From Providencia stuartii (GTDB lineage: Bacteria; Pseudomonadota; Gammaproteobacteria; Enterobacterales; Enterobacteriaceae), in assembly GCF_029277985.1 (NCBI RefSeq), contig NZ_CP119546.1, positions 4,030,001 to 4,094,000 of the forward strand: a stretch of DNA of 64,000 bases, written 5' to 3'. The position numbers and the translations under genes are program-made. Below are positions 44,845 to 54,025 of the stretch, one piece after another (positions within the stretch are counted from its first letter, which is position 1; each line of letters begins with the position of its first letter). Under the pieces are notes generated by a model that was not told the DNA's origin, did not search any database, and saw nothing but the letters and a program-made list of their open reading frames with translations.

Positions 44845-45486
44845 ATGTCTTCTAATAAATTACAACCCGTGAGTATTTCGCAAGCGCTACCCGGTAGAGA
44901 AACCGCCATTCCCCATTCACCATACCATGCGGTGAACCAGTATTCGATTGATAATATTCCGAAGAATGCTGAAGTTGCCTATTTTGCGATGGGTTGTTTT
45001 TGGGGCGCTGAGCGCTTGTTTTGGCAGCAGTCCGGCGTTTATTCCACCTCTGTTGGCTATAGTGGAGGGATTACCCCAAACCCAACCTATGAAGAAGTTT
45101 GCACAGGACTGACAGGCCATACCGAGATTGTTAGAGTGGTCTTTGATCCACAGACTATCCGCTATACTGATCTATTAACTCTGTTTTGGGAAAACCATGA
45201 TCCAGCCCAAGGCATGCGTCAAGGCGGTGATATTGGCACACAATATCGTTCAGCCCTCTATACCGTTTCTGATTCACAATTACAGCAAGCACGAGAGACA
45301 CGAGCGGCTTATCAACAAGCGATGGTTGCTCAAAATGATACTCGCCAAATCACCACAGAAATCGCACCATTAGAAACCTTTTATTTTGCGGAAGATTACC
45401 ACCAACAATACCTCCATAAAAATCCAGCAGGCTATTGTGGATTAGGAGGAACTGGAATTTGTTTACCGCCACAGAACATAAACTAG
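44845..45486 (+). CDS. msrA: MsrA, peptide methionine (S)-S-oxide reductase
   Basis: 213 residues. Catalytic Cys51 in [12 protein letters not shown]; recycling Cys near the C-terminus ([14 protein letters not shown], Cys198 and Cys206). It repairs oxidised methionine in the cytosol. The ATG follows AGGAATCTGTT. Position beside tamA is conserved in enterobacteria. Confidence 0.98.
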   Translation: MSSNKLQPVSISQALPGRETAIPHSPYHAVNQYSIDNIPKNAEVAYFAMGCFWGAERLFWQQSGVYSTSVGYSGGITPNPTYEEVCTGLTGHTEIVRVVFDPQTIRYTDLLTLFWENHDPAQGMRQGGDIGTQYRSALYTVSDSQLQQARETRAAYQQAMVAQNDTRQITTEIAPLETFYFAEDYHQQYLHKNPAGYCGLGGTGICLPPQNIN

Positions 45487-45572
45487 GCAGAAAATTTAAC
45501 CTAATGCTATAATAACGTCACTAACCCAATTTTGCGCACCTCCGCGCTATTTTATCTCTGTAGTAGAAAGAG

Positions 45573-45620
45573 TTGCCTTCAGGGGATCCTCCATAAAGGG
45601 TCAGATGTTCCTGAAGGTAA
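45573..45620 (+). promoter_or_regulatory. Long stem-loop in the ytfL leader
   Basis: TTGCCTTCAGG pairs with CCTGAAGGTAA (11 bp with one G-U) around a 26-base interior holding GGATCC and AAAGGG. No U-run follows, so it is not an ordinary terminator. It ends 14 bases before the ytfL ATG. Regulatory role inferred only. Confidence 0.5.
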
Positions 45621-45634
45621 TATTTGGATAATTT

Positions 45635-47002
45635 ATGCTTAATAGTTTACTGATCGTTCTTTTATTATGTGCAATTAGCGCATTTTTTTCGTTGTCAGAA
45701 ATTTCACTGGCAGCTTCTCGTCGTATCAAACTCAAGTTAATGGCCGATGAGGGCAACATTAATGCGGCACGAGTCCTGAAATTACAGGAAATGCCCGGTA
45801 TGTTTTTTACTGTGGTTCAAATCGGCCTAAATGCGGTCGCCATCTTGGCAGGGATTGTCGGTGAATCTGCCTTTTCACCTGCATTACAAGACATTTTTAT
45901 TAATTTCCTTTCTCCCGAGTGGGCACAACAAACTGCATCTATTCTGTCATTTACCATTGTCACCAGCCTATTTATTTTAGTGGCAGACTTAACCCCTAAA
46001 CGTATTGGAATGGTAAAACCCGAAGCTATCGCTGTACGGATTGTTAACCCAATGCGTTTGTGTTTAACCCTACTCAGCCCACTAGTTTGGTTCTTCAATG
46101 GCCTTGCTAACTTGATTTTCAAAATTTTCAAGTTACCCACTGCGCGTAATGAAGATATCACTTCAGATGATATTTTTGCTGTTGTTGAAGCAGGCGCTGT
46201 TGCTGGCGTATTGCGTAAACAAGAGCATGAGTTGATTGAAAATGTCTTTGAACTGGAATCTCGCACGGTTCCATCGGCAATGACCCCGCGTGAAAGTATT
46301 ATTTACTTTGATAAAGATGAATCCGAAGAGAGCATCAAACACAAAATTTCAACCGAGCCACACTCCAAATTTTTAGTGTGTAGCGGTGATATTGATCATG
46401 TCATTGGTTATGTTGACTCGAAGGTCCTATTAAACCGTGTATTGAATGGCCAAAGTCTTAATTTACAAGATGGTGTTCATATTCAAAATGCCTTAATGAT
46501 CCCTGATACGCTCTCTTTGTCTGACACTCTTGAGGCCTTTAAAGCTAATGGCGTTGACTTTGCGGTGATCCTCAATGAATACGCTCTCGTTATGGGGCTG
46601 ATCACAATTAATGATGTGATGATCACGTTAATGGGGGATCTTATCGGGCCAGGCCAAGAAGAGCAGATCATCTCACGAGATGAAAACTCATGGTTAGTTG
46701 AAGGCGGAACCCCTATTGAAGATGTGCAACGTATTTTGGATATTGATGAATTTCCTGACGTTAGCAACTATGAGACCATTGCTGGTTTTATGATGTATCG
46801 CTTAAGAAAAATGCCAAAGCGTACTGATTATGTCAAATATGCGGGGTATAAATTTGAAGTGGTTGATATTGATAACTACAAGATCGATCAATTACTTGTT
46901 ACCCGAGTCACAACACCGCCAGCAGCCGTCGTGGTTCAAGCAGGAAAAAGTAACGTGGAAACGGCTAACGCAGAACAACCAACACAACAAACTAAGCATT
47001 AA
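45635..47002 (+). CDS. ytfL: YtfL, CNNM/CBS-domain inner membrane protein
   Basis: 455 residues. Order: CNNM (DUF21) membrane domain with three to four TM helices (1-180), a CBS pair (about 205-335), and a CorC_HlyC C-terminal domain (about 350-430). The paralogues YfjD/CorB belong to magnesium or other cation export; E. coli YtfL has been linked to putrescine tolerance. The exact substrate here is unknown. GGATAATTT upstream gives the start. A leader hairpin precedes it. Confidence 0.93.
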   Translation: MLNSLLIVLLLCAISAFFSLSEISLAASRRIKLKLMADEGNINAARVLKLQEMPGMFFTVVQIGLNAVAILAGIVGESAFSPALQDIFINFLSPEWAQQTASILSFTIVTSLFILVADLTPKRIGMVKPEAIAVRIVNPMRLCLTLLSPLVWFFNGLANLIFKIFKLPTARNEDITSDDIFAVVEAGAVAGVLRKQEHELIENVFELESRTVPSAMTPRESIIYFDKDESEESIKHKISTEPHSKFLVCSGDIDHVIGYVDSKVLLNRVLNGQSLNLQDGVHIQNALMIPDTLSLSDTLEAFKANGVDFAVILNEYALVMGLITINDVMITLMGDLIGPGQEEQIISRDENSWLVEGGTPIEDVQRILDIDEFPDVSNYETIAGFMMYRLRKMPKRTDYVKYAGYKFEVVDIDNYKIDQLLVTRVTTPPAAVVVQAGKSNVETANAEQPTQQTKH

Positions 47003-47029
47003 TGCTTTACAGCGAAGCCGTTTCGCTTA

Positions 47030-47058
47030 ACGCGCCACTCTATGTGGCGCTGTTTTTA
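47030..47058 (+). terminator. ytfL terminator
   Basis: GCGCCAC and GTGGCGC arms, loop TCTAT, then TGTTTTT. Confidence 0.85.
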
Positions 47059-47093
47059 GCTCAATAGCAATTTGCTATTTAGGCTAACAGCAA

Positions 47094-47300
47094 CTACCCC
47101 AACTCAGACTGTAGTACCAATACTTGTTTGTTCACCTCACTCATCACATTGTAGTGGCGCTTGTCGCCCACCTTTGGTGGTAAGATTTTGCCATAATTAA
47201 ACTCAAAAGCCCCAAAGCCTTTGATGTAGATACGACCACGGAATAGCGTTTTAACGTAGAGTGCAATTTTGGATGGGTTATAACGGTTAAATATTTTCAT
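47094..47300 (-). CDS. ytfK: YtfK, SpoT-stimulating small protein
   Basis: 68 residues, the same length as E. coli YtfK, with [20 protein letters not shown] at the start and [15 protein letters not shown] at the end. In E. coli YtfK binds SpoT and tips it toward (p)ppGpp synthesis under phosphate or fatty acid starvation. Converges with ytfL and diverges from ytfJ. Confidence 0.95.
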   Translation of the reverse strand: MKIFNRYNPSKIALYVKTLFRGRIYIKGFGAFEFNYGKILPPKVGDKRHYNVMSEVNKQVLVLQSELG

Positions 47301-47603
47301 TAGAACTTTTCCTTTCCTTTTGTCTTACGATACTCTTCACTCATACCGCTCGTTAATAATAGACCAGGAATATTTACTTTGGTTCGATTATTGCAGTTTT
47401 ATTCAATTCATTTACAGAAAATGACACTACAAACATTCTGTCAATAACCTCAAAAACTTTGTAGTTATGCTAAATTTTGCAAAAATGTTAATTTTGGTTT
47501 CACAACTCATCGGATGAGCTATGCTATAACTGTAAGCACAACACATTTTTGTGATGGTTCATTTCTCGTTGATGCATCAAAATATAACAAAAGAGGTAAT
47601 ATA
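47301..47603. other. Divergent promoter region ytfK / ytfJ
   Basis: 303 bp, AT-rich. The E. coli ytfK promoter is controlled by PhoB; a partial CTGTCA element near 47437 is the only hint here and was not judged convincing. Confidence 0.35.
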
Positions 47604-48164
47604 ATGATTAAGAAGAGTTTTTTATTTGCTTGCCTACTAACCCTCTCCTCTACCGCCTTGGCAAGCCCAATCCAACTTAACCAATCCGTTCCCCCTGTTT
47701 CAGTGACTGATAAAGGTGAAATGCAATTAAGTCCTGATGGAAAATTTTCTTATCAAGAATGGAAAAGCCAACAGCTACCTGGAAAAGTTCGGACAATTCA
47801 ACATATTGCGGGGCGCTCTTCAGCTAAAGAACTCAATGCACCACTGATTGAAGCGATCAAAAAAGCCCGCTTTCCTCATGATACCTATCAAACAACCTCA
47901 ATTATTAATGCCGATGATGCCATTTTCGGCACCGGTGTTTTTGTGAGTAATAGCGTTGAGGATAGCAAGAAAGAGTTTCCTTACTCACAATTTATTGTTG
48001 ATAGTGATGGTGTCGTTAAAAAAGCATGGAGCCTCACCCCTGAAAGCTCAGCGATTATCCTATTGAATAAAGAAGGAAAAGTACTGTATTTCAAAGATGG
48101 GGCACTGACTGAACCTGAAATTAATAAAGTGATAACCCTGATAAAAGCAGAACTAGGACAATAA
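47604..48164 (+). CDS. ytfJ: YtfJ family periplasmic protein
   Basis: 186 residues from the ATG at 47604 (MIKKSFLFACLL), with AGAGG upstream; the frame extends 30 codons further without support. A Sec signal peptide ends near ALA-S (about residue 21). The rest has the YtfJ (thioredoxin-like, without a CXXC pair) pattern, with YQTTSIINADDAIFGTG. Function unknown in the family. Confidence 0.93.
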   Translation: MIKKSFLFACLLTLSSTALASPIQLNQSVPPVSVTDKGEMQLSPDGKFSYQEWKSQQLPGKVRTIQHIAGRSSAKELNAPLIEAIKKARFPHDTYQTTSIINADDAIFGTGVFVSNSVEDSKKEFPYSQFIVDSDGVVKKAWSLTPESSAIILLNKEGKVLYFKDGALTEPEINKVITLIKAELGQ

Positions 48165-48173
48165 ATTTCACCC

Positions 48174-48213
48174 TCTCTAGTGCACGGAAATATTGCTGTC
48201 GTGCACATAGAGA
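48174..48213. terminator. Strong hairpin between ytfJ and qseC
   Basis: TCTCTA-GTGCACG pairs with CGTGCACATAGAGA, 13 bp with one bulged base. There is no U-tract on either side, so it may act as an RNA-end stabiliser between these converging genes. Confidence 0.5.
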
Positions 48214-48331
48214 ATGGCATCGTATCGAGAGGCACAGATTTCCATACCAAGAGAGCGTTATTCTAAAGAAAGCGTATTACCTTTAAATTTACACGGTGAA
48301 TAATTATTTGAAATATATTAATAACCAATCA

Positions 48332-49681
48332 TTATGACCAATGTATTTTCACACAAAAACCGCCATTTTCACCATTCGTAAACGCTAATTTAAAATGATG
48401 TAATTCAGCGATACGTTTAACAATCGATAATCCTAATCCACTGCCCGTTTTTTCTTGCCCTGCTGGACGATAAAAACGTTCACCTAATCGCTTCAGCACC
48501 TCTAGCGGAACTCCCGCCCCATCATCCTTAATCGTTAGGTCATTATTATTTAATTCTATTTCAACTTTCCCACCCGTCTTCCCATAACGGATCGCATTAT
48601 GCAGTATATTTCTCAGTAAGATAGCTAATAACAAACGTTGTCCTGTAAATGATGATGGTTCACTGAGCACACTGACATCAATGGTAACTTGTGCCGCCTT
48701 AGCCTCTAACTCAATATCTTTAATTGATGACTGAATTAATGCAAGCCATGATAGCTGCTCAATATCGTCCAGTTGTGACAGTGATTCTAAGCGCGAAAGT
48801 GTCAGGAGTTGGTCAACAAGGCGTGTTGCTCTATCGATACCTTCGGATAAATTGGCCACCGCATGTTCGCGGATTGCTGAGTCTTGCCCTGCTATTTGCA
48901 CGACTTCAGCCTGAACTTTAAGGGCGGCTAATGGGCTACGTAACTCATGTGCCGCATCGGAGGTAAATTGCCGTTCGCGGGCAAACATCGTCTGGATCCG
49001 TTCAAATAAGTGGTTAAGCGCATCTAACATAGGCTTAACTTCTGACGGCAAGCGTTCGACCTGAACCGACGTTAATTCATCTGGCCGCCGTTGATAGAGC
49101 TGAGTAGCCACTTGATGTAAGGGGCGCAATGCTCGGGTTAATAACCATAAAAATACAATCAACAGCGTCGGTAAAGCGATTAACCAAGGCAAAAACTGAG
49201 CAACCATAATGTCCATTGCCAGGTCTTGCCGATATTCCCACTCTTGCCCTACTGCAATAATATATTGCCCTTCCGAGGACTTTAACCAGACAAAACGCCA
49301 TTCGTCATCACTCCCTTTAATTTTGCCTTCAGTAAAACCTTCCCGAGAAAAACTGAAGGGAATTTTACGCCCATTATCACCATCGTTGAGGACCATTTCG
49401 CCTTGAGGTGTAAAAATAGCGAATGCCAGTGCATCATCATCTTGATGGCCCCGATTTTTACGTAAGATTTTTTTCGTTTTTGCTAATGACGTATTATTAA
49501 AGTCAAGGTCAGAAGGTAATACGGATAAGCGTTTGGCGAAAACCATTTGCTGGGTATCAAATAATTCATTAATGGTTTTATAGGTTTGATGCCATGCGAG
49601 TAAACTCGCGATACCCCATGTCATTAAGGCAAGTAACAGCAGTATCAGCGTTAGCTTTAAACGTAAACTAAAGGTTTTCAT
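48332..49681 (-). CDS. qseC: QseC, sensor histidine kinase
   Basis: 449 residues. TM1 (about 10-30), periplasmic sensor (about 32-155), TM2 (about 158-178), HAMP, HisKA with the H-box [15 protein letters not shown], and HATPase_c with NAIRYG, DDGAGVP and [10 protein letters not shown]. coli QseC responds to autoinducer-3 and host catecholamines and phosphorylates QseB. Its ATG overlaps the qseB stop by 4 bases. Confidence 0.95.
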   Translation of the reverse strand: MKTFSLRLKLTLILLLLALMTWGIASLLAWHQTYKTINELFDTQQMVFAKRLSVLPSDLDFNNTSLAKTKKILRKNRGHQDDDALAFAIFTPQGEMVLNDGDNGRKIPFSFSREGFTEGKIKGSDDEWRFVWLKSSEGQYIIAVGQEWEYRQDLAMDIMVAQFLPWLIALPTLLIVFLWLLTRALRPLHQVATQLYQRRPDELTSVQVERLPSEVKPMLDALNHLFERIQTMFARERQFTSDAAHELRSPLAALKVQAEVVQIAGQDSAIREHAVANLSEGIDRATRLVDQLLTLSRLESLSQLDDIEQLSWLALIQSSIKDIELEAKAAQVTIDVSVLSEPSSFTGQRLLLAILLRNILHNAIRYGKTGGKVEIELNNNDLTIKDDGAGVPLEVLKRLGERFYRPAGQEKTGSGLGLSIVKRIAELHHFKLAFTNGENGGFCVKIHWS

Positions 49682-50340
49682 ACCGCTTCACCTAAACGGT
49701 AACCAACACCATGAACCGTCCGGATAAAACCCGATCCTAATTTGCGGCGTAAATGATGAATATGCACCTCAACAGCATTGCTCGATACTTCTTCATCCCA
49801 GTTATATAATTTTTCCTCTATCATCGTTCGGGACAACACCTTATTTGGATTATGTAGAAATAGCGATAACAAGGATAACTCTTTGCTTTTTAATTCGATA
49901 AATTTACCATGACAAGTTACCGTCATCGCCACAGGATCCATTTCTACATCACCATGTTTGAGTATGGGTGATAACTGCCCGCTTCGCCGACGAATTAAAG
50001 CCTGTAACCGCGCGGCAACCTCAGCGAGGGCAAAAGGTTTACAGAGATAATCATCGGCACCTTGCTGTAACCCCTGAACACGCTGATCCAATGCATCTCT
50101 GGCAGTCAGTATGAGAACAGGCTCATCGCGCCCTTCTTGACGCCAATATTTCAAAATATCCATGCCGTCTAAACTCGGTAGAGAAAGATCGAGGATCACG
50201 GCATCGTATGGTGCATCAAGTAGCGCAACTTGCCCCTGTTTTCCATCAGTAAACCAATCAATGGTAAAGCCTAACTGGCTTAAGCCCACTTTTAAACCAT
50301 CACCAATTAATCGGTCATCTTCTATCAGCAAAATACGCAT
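49678..50340 (-). CDS. qseB: QseB, OmpR-family response regulator
   Basis: 220 residues from the ATG at 50340 ([13 protein letters not shown]), with AGGAG upstream. Receiver domain with Asp51 in [13 protein letters not shown] and Lys in [10 protein letters not shown]; winged-helix domain (about 125-220) with [14 protein letters not shown] and VRGVGY-like VHGVGYRL. Pairs with QseC. Divergent from ygiW, as in E. coli. Confidence 0.95.
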   Translation of the reverse strand: MRILLIEDDRLIGDGLKVGLSQLGFTIDWFTDGKQGQVALLDAPYDAVILDLSLPSLDGMDILKYWRQEGRDEPVLILTARDALDQRVQGLQQGADDYLCKPFALAEVAARLQALIRRRSGQLSPILKHGDVEMDPVAMTVTCHGKFIELKSKELSLLSLFLHNPNKVLSRTMIEEKLYNWDEEVSSNAVEVHIHHLRRKLGSGFIRTVHGVGYRLGEAV

Positions 50341-50441
50341 GCTTCTCTCCTGTGTTAGCATATTATTATATTTATCCGATTCGTTTAGCGATGACCAGCT
50401 GTTATGGCCTAAATTTAAAATATATTTTTTTATGGGATTCC

Positions 50442-50458
50442 CTTAAGATCCTGTTAAG
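50442..50458. promoter_or_regulatory. Putative QseB/PmrA-type operator
   Basis: CTTAAG-ATCCT-GTTAAG: two half sites spaced five bases apart, close to the (C/T)TTAA-N6-(C/T)TTAA box used by QseB and PmrA. It lies in the divergent spacer between qseB and ygiW, where autoregulation is expected. Confidence 0.55.
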
Positions 50459-50518
50459 AATTTTTTGTTTTAATAGCTCCCGTAAACAAATTTTGGTAAC
50501 CAAATGGAGAGGACCACT

Positions 50519-50923
50519 ATGAAAACATTACCTTTAATTACCTTGATTGCGGCATTAGCTTCTGCACCAGTACTGGCTGTAAATGGTGGCTTTGATGGAC
50601 CAGGTGCAACCCAAAATACCACCGCTCAAACTTCCCAATCAGGTGGTTTCACGGGACCAAGTAGTGGCGAAACCACTGTCGCTAAAGCATTAGATCTCTC
50701 TGATGATAGCTGGGTAATTCTGCGTGGTAATATCGTTAAACAGTTGGATCAGAAACATTATGAATTTACCGATGGTACAGGCACCATCAATCTTGAAATT
50801 AGTCCAAAAAGATGGAATGGCCTTAACGTAACGCCAAAAGATAAAGTGGAGATCCGCGGTAAAATTGACAAAGATTGGAACTCACGAGAAGTGGAAGTGA
50901 AACAGATCCAACTGATTAAATAA
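50519..50923 (+). CDS. ygiW: YgiW (VisP) family periplasmic OB-fold protein
   Basis: 134 residues from the ATG at 50519 (MKTLPLITLI), with GGAGAGGACC upstream. Signal peptide ends near VLA-V (about residue 21). A GGF-GP repeat follows (NGGFDGPGA; SGGFTGPSS), then the BOF domain with WVILRGNIV, KRWNGL and DKDWNSREVEVKQI. E. coli YgiW is QseBC-linked, and in Salmonella VisP binds peptidoglycan. Divergent from qseBC. Confidence 0.94.
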   Translation: MKTLPLITLIAALASAPVLAVNGGFDGPGATQNTTAQTSQSGGFTGPSSGETTVAKALDLSDDSWVILRGNIVKQLDQKHYEFTDGTGTINLEISPKRWNGLNVTPKDKVEIRGKIDKDWNSREVEVKQIQLIK

Positions 50924-51069
50924 CGTTGATTTGATAAGGTGGCTTGGCATCCAAGCTGCCTTATCTATCCTTTATTCCCTTCAATAGGGTGCAACTAGCA
51001 TGATTTCCTATTTCGAGATATTGATGACAATGCTAGATTAACAGCTATCATCATTACGAAGGTCATATC

Positions 51070-51660
51070 ATGTCGACTAAAATCCCTCAAGTTCGTAATA
51101 TTCAAGAAACTTTGCTCTCTGATAATTGGTATACACTGAAGAAATACACTTATGAACTTCAGCGCCGTGATGGCAGTTGGCAACAACAAACCCGCGAATC
51201 CTATGATAGAGGAAATGGTGCGGTGATTTTGCTATACAATCGAGTGAAAAATACGATTGTACTGATCCGCCAGTTTCGTTTTCCTTTATATATTAATGGA
51301 TACCAGCATTTACTCATCGAAGCCGCCGCTGGATTACTGGATAACGCCTCACCAGAACAACGTATACGTGCTGAAGCGGAAGAAGAAACCGGATTTCGTA
51401 TTGAAAAAATTGAAAAAATTTTTGAAGCTTATATGAGCCCAGGCTCTGTAACTGAAAAACTGTATTTTTATATCGCAGAATATCATGACCAAGATCGAAT
51501 TAGCTCAGGTGGTGGCCTTGCTGAAGAAGGTGAAGATATTGAGGTATTAGAGTGGCCATTTCCTAAAGCATTGGCCGCCATAAAAACGGGCGAAATTGTC
51601 GATGGTAAAACCATCATGCTTATTCAGCATCTTGCCTTAAATAATATTTTAACTCATTAA
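51070..51660 (+). CDS. nudK: NudK, GDP-mannose hydrolase (Nudix)
   Basis: 196 residues; E. coli NudK has 191. The Nudix box runs from [20 protein letters not shown] plus GF (about 92-114), slightly degenerate at the first positions as in NudK. It splits GDP-mannose to GMP and mannose-1-phosphate. ATG follows GAAGGTCATATC. The neighbours ygiW (upstream) and cupin-mqo differ from the E. coli context. Confidence 0.92.
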   Translation: MSTKIPQVRNIQETLLSDNWYTLKKYTYELQRRDGSWQQQTRESYDRGNGAVILLYNRVKNTIVLIRQFRFPLYINGYQHLLIEAAAGLLDNASPEQRIRAEAEEETGFRIEKIEKIFEAYMSPGSVTEKLYFYIAEYHDQDRISSGGGLAEEGEDIEVLEWPFPKALAAIKTGEIVDGKTIMLIQHLALNNILTH

Positions 51661-51685
51661 AAATAATGCTATTTATATTATTCTA

Positions 51686-51719
51686 TTTTCCTTCTTGATT
51701 AGAATTAGGAAGGAAAATT
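51686..51719 (+). promoter_or_regulatory. Hairpin burying a ribosome binding site downstream of nudK
   Basis: ATTTTCCTTC (51686-51695) pairs perfectly with GAAGGAAAAT (51710-51719) across a 14-base loop. The 3' arm holds the AGGAAGGA Shine-Dalgarno of the small frame at 51726. It could instead be a nudK transcript end, but the following bases (TAAATCGTG) lack a U-tract. Confidence 0.5.
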
Positions 51720-51725
51720 AAATCG

Positions 51726-51815
51726 TGTTTATTTCTATTTATATTTTTTTATTTATTACGTTAATTTTCTATTTATTGATGTGTGGTTTGACCCATAATA
51801 AAAAAAATAAATAGT
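51726..51815 (+). CDS. Possible small membrane peptide (29 residues)
   Basis: GTG start with AGGAAGGA about 10 bases upstream. The peptide (MFISIYIFLFITLIFYLLMC, then GLTHNKKNK) is one hydrophobic helix with a positively charged tail, the usual make-up of bacterial single-TM micropeptides. Not recognised as a named family. AT-rich DNA makes such frames by chance, so the call rests on the ribosome binding site and the K-rich end. Confidence 0.35.
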
Positions 51816-52079
51816 TTATTTATTATCAATAAGTTACGTCGCCATTTGTTTTATTTTTTGTCATTCAAATAAATATCATCGGAAAACATCCTACCAATTC
51901 CTACAGTATTTATTTTAAATAGAATAGGATACAATAGTTGAATAGAATATTTATTCTAAAAGTACACTTATTTAGAGTTATCTTAATATGACTATTTGAC
52001 AATATCTTTTGTTAAAAGTGCTTCATGTTTACCTATTAGCTTGTTTGTTCATCCATACAAAACTTAAGAGGTTAATAAT
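51816..52079. promoter_or_regulatory. AT-rich region upstream of the cupin-mqo operon
   Basis: About 260 bp with very low G+C; TAGAATAGGATACAATAG and TATTTATTC segments supply several -10-like sequences. No clear operator found. The cupin start has AAGAGG 9 bases upstream. Confidence 0.35.
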
Positions 52080-52469
52080 ATGATACGTTGTGTTCGTATG
52101 TGGACCGGTGAAGATGGTAATTCTCTGTTTGAAGAAGGCACGATTGAATTAAGTGGAGAAGCGAGAGGAGATAGCGAAACTCCTGCTATTGCCGTTAGTG
52201 AATTATCCTTCCGCGAAACCTCTTCAGGCGGGTCATGGGATTGGCACAAAGATCCTGTTCCACGCTATGTCATCACACTTACTGGTACTTTAGAGTTTGA
52301 AACCAAAGATGGTTCAACGTTTATTATTAAACCGGGTGATATTTTACTCGCCCAAGATAACACGGGAACCGGCCATAAATGGCGTTTAATCGGCGATGAA
52401 CCATGGCGTCGCGCGTATGTTGTCTATCAAGAAGGCACTGAGCTGTGTTTTAAACCCTCTAAGTCTTAG
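52080..52469 (+). CDS. Cupin-domain protein next to mqo
   Basis: 129 residues forming one cupin barrel: PRYVITLTGTLEFETKDG (first motif region) and PGDILLAQDNTGTGHKW (second motif, with His). WDWHKDP lies before motif 1 and may supply a metal-binding His. Substrate unknown. It ends 9 bases before mqo, so the two are probably one operon and might work on related substrates, though this is inference. Confidence 0.85.
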   Translation: MIRCVRMWTGEDGNSLFEEGTIELSGEARGDSETPAIAVSELSFRETSSGGSWDWHKDPVPRYVITLTGTLEFETKDGSTFIIKPGDILLAQDNTGTGHKWRLIGDEPWRRAYVVYQEGTELCFKPSKS

Positions 52470-52478
52470 GAGTTTTTA

Positions 52479-53972
52479 ATGAGTAAGCCTATTTCAGAAC
52501 AAGTAGATATCGCGCTCATCGGTGCCGGTATCATGAGTACTACCCTCGGCACTTTTTTAAAAGAACTTGAACCATCACTGAATATTGCGGTTTTTGAAAG
52601 ACTGAATGACTGTGCGCAAGAAAGTTCTCATCCTTGGAACAACGCCGGTACAGGTCATGCTGCAAACTGTGAAATGAACTATACGCCACCGAATCCAGAT
52701 GGCACGGTTGATATCAGTAAAGCCCTTGAAGTGAATACCGAGTTTGATCTGTCTCGCCAACTCTGGTCTTACTTAGTCACGAAAGGCAAAATCAAAGATC
52801 CCCGTGATTTCATCCATCCTTGCCCACATATGAGCTTTGTTTGGGGTGAAGATAACGTCAAGTTTTTGAAACAGCGCTATACCCAGATGTCAGCTCACCA
52901 CTGTTATCAGAACATGGAATACACTGAGGATCCGCAACAGATCAATGAGTGGGCACCACTGATCATGGAAGGCCGTGATCCAAAAGAAACCATCGCGATG
53001 ACACGGGTTGCAACCGGTGCCGATGTGGATTACGGCGCGCTGACGCATCTATTAATGGAACAATTGAGCCAGCAGTCAGGTTTTGCTGTTCACTACAAAC
53101 ATGAAGTTATCGATATTAAAAGAGCCGCTGACGGCAGATGGAATATCGAAGTCAAAAACCTACTCACTCATGAAAAAACCATTACGACCGCTAAATTTGT
53201 CTTTATCGGTGCAGGCGGACGAGCTATCGAATTACTCCAAAAATCAGGTATTCCTGAAGGTAAAGGCTATGGTGGCTTCCCTGTTAGCGGTATCTGGCTA
53301 CGTTGTGATAATGAAGAAATTGCAGCTCGCCATCATGCAAAAGTGTATGGCAAAGCAGACAAAGGCTCCCCACCTATGTCCGTTCCACACTTAGATACAC
53401 GTATCATTGATGGTAAACGCTCATTATTGTTTGGTCCTTATGCTGGATTTTCTAGCAAATTCCTCAAACACGGCTCTTATTTAGATTTATTTGAATCGGT
53501 TAAATTAAATAACATAGAGCCAATGCTTGCCGTTGCTAAAGATAACTGGGCGCTAGCTGAGTACTTAGTTGGGCAAGTGCTCCAAACTTCAGCCCACCAA
53601 TTTGCTATGCTGCAACAATTCTACCCAGAAGCACAGCGTGAAGACTGGAAAGAAGTGGTTGCGGGACAACGTGTTCAGATCATAAAACCAGATCACGATA
53701 AAAAAGGTATCCTAGAATTTGGTACTGAATTGATTACCAGCGCAGATAAGTCACTGACTGTCTTGATGGGCGCATCACCGGGTGCTTCTACCGCTGCGTT
53801 TATTGCATTGAATGTCTTGAAGACTTGCTTTGCGGATCAGCTTAATTCAGATGGCTGGGAAGCGCGTTTAAAAGAGATCATTCCAACTTATGGAATTGAT
53901 TTAAAAGTCGACGCAAAAGCTTGCTTAGATATTCGCGCGGCAACGGCAAAAGTACTCAAGCTCGATAACTAA
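52479..53972 (+). CDS. mqo: Malate:quinone oxidoreductase
   Basis: 497 residues. FAD-binding start VDIALIGAGIMSTTLGTFLK; further family blocks HPWNNAGTGHAANCEMNYT, FIGAGGRAIELLQKSG, and LLFGPYAGF; C-terminal GASPGASTAAF. It oxidises malate to oxaloacetate and passes electrons to quinone at the inner membrane, a partner or bypass for the NAD enzyme Mdh. Shorter than E. coli Mqo (548). TAGGAG lies upstream of its ATG. Confidence 0.96.
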   Translation: MSKPISEQVDIALIGAGIMSTTLGTFLKELEPSLNIAVFERLNDCAQESSHPWNNAGTGHAANCEMNYTPPNPDGTVDISKALEVNTEFDLSRQLWSYLVTKGKIKDPRDFIHPCPHMSFVWGEDNVKFLKQRYTQMSAHHCYQNMEYTEDPQQINEWAPLIMEGRDPKETIAMTRVATGADVDYGALTHLLMEQLSQQSGFAVHYKHEVIDIKRAADGRWNIEVKNLLTHEKTITTAKFVFIGAGGRAIELLQKSGIPEGKGYGGFPVSGIWLRCDNEEIAARHHAKVYGKADKGSPPMSVPHLDTRIIDGKRSLLFGPYAGFSSKFLKHGSYLDLFESVKLNNIEPMLAVAKDNWALAEYLVGQVLQTSAHQFAMLQQFYPEAQREDWKEVVAGQRVQIIKPDHDKKGILEFGTELITSADKSLTVLMGASPGASTAAFIALNVLKTCFADQLNSDGWEARLKEIIPTYGIDLKVDAKACLDIRAATAKVLKLDN

Positions 53973-53980
53973 TCGCGTTT

Positions 53981-54010
53981 TGTCGGGTAAATATACCAAT
54001 TTACCCGACA
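53981..54010. terminator. 12-bp hairpin between mqo and cysQ
   Basis: TGTCGGGTAAAT pairs perfectly with ATTTACCCGACA across ATACCA. No U-tract on either side, so termination may need Rho, or the stem may protect both 3' ends of the converging genes. Confidence 0.6.
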
Positions 54011-54025
54011 TGTTCTCATTTCCAG

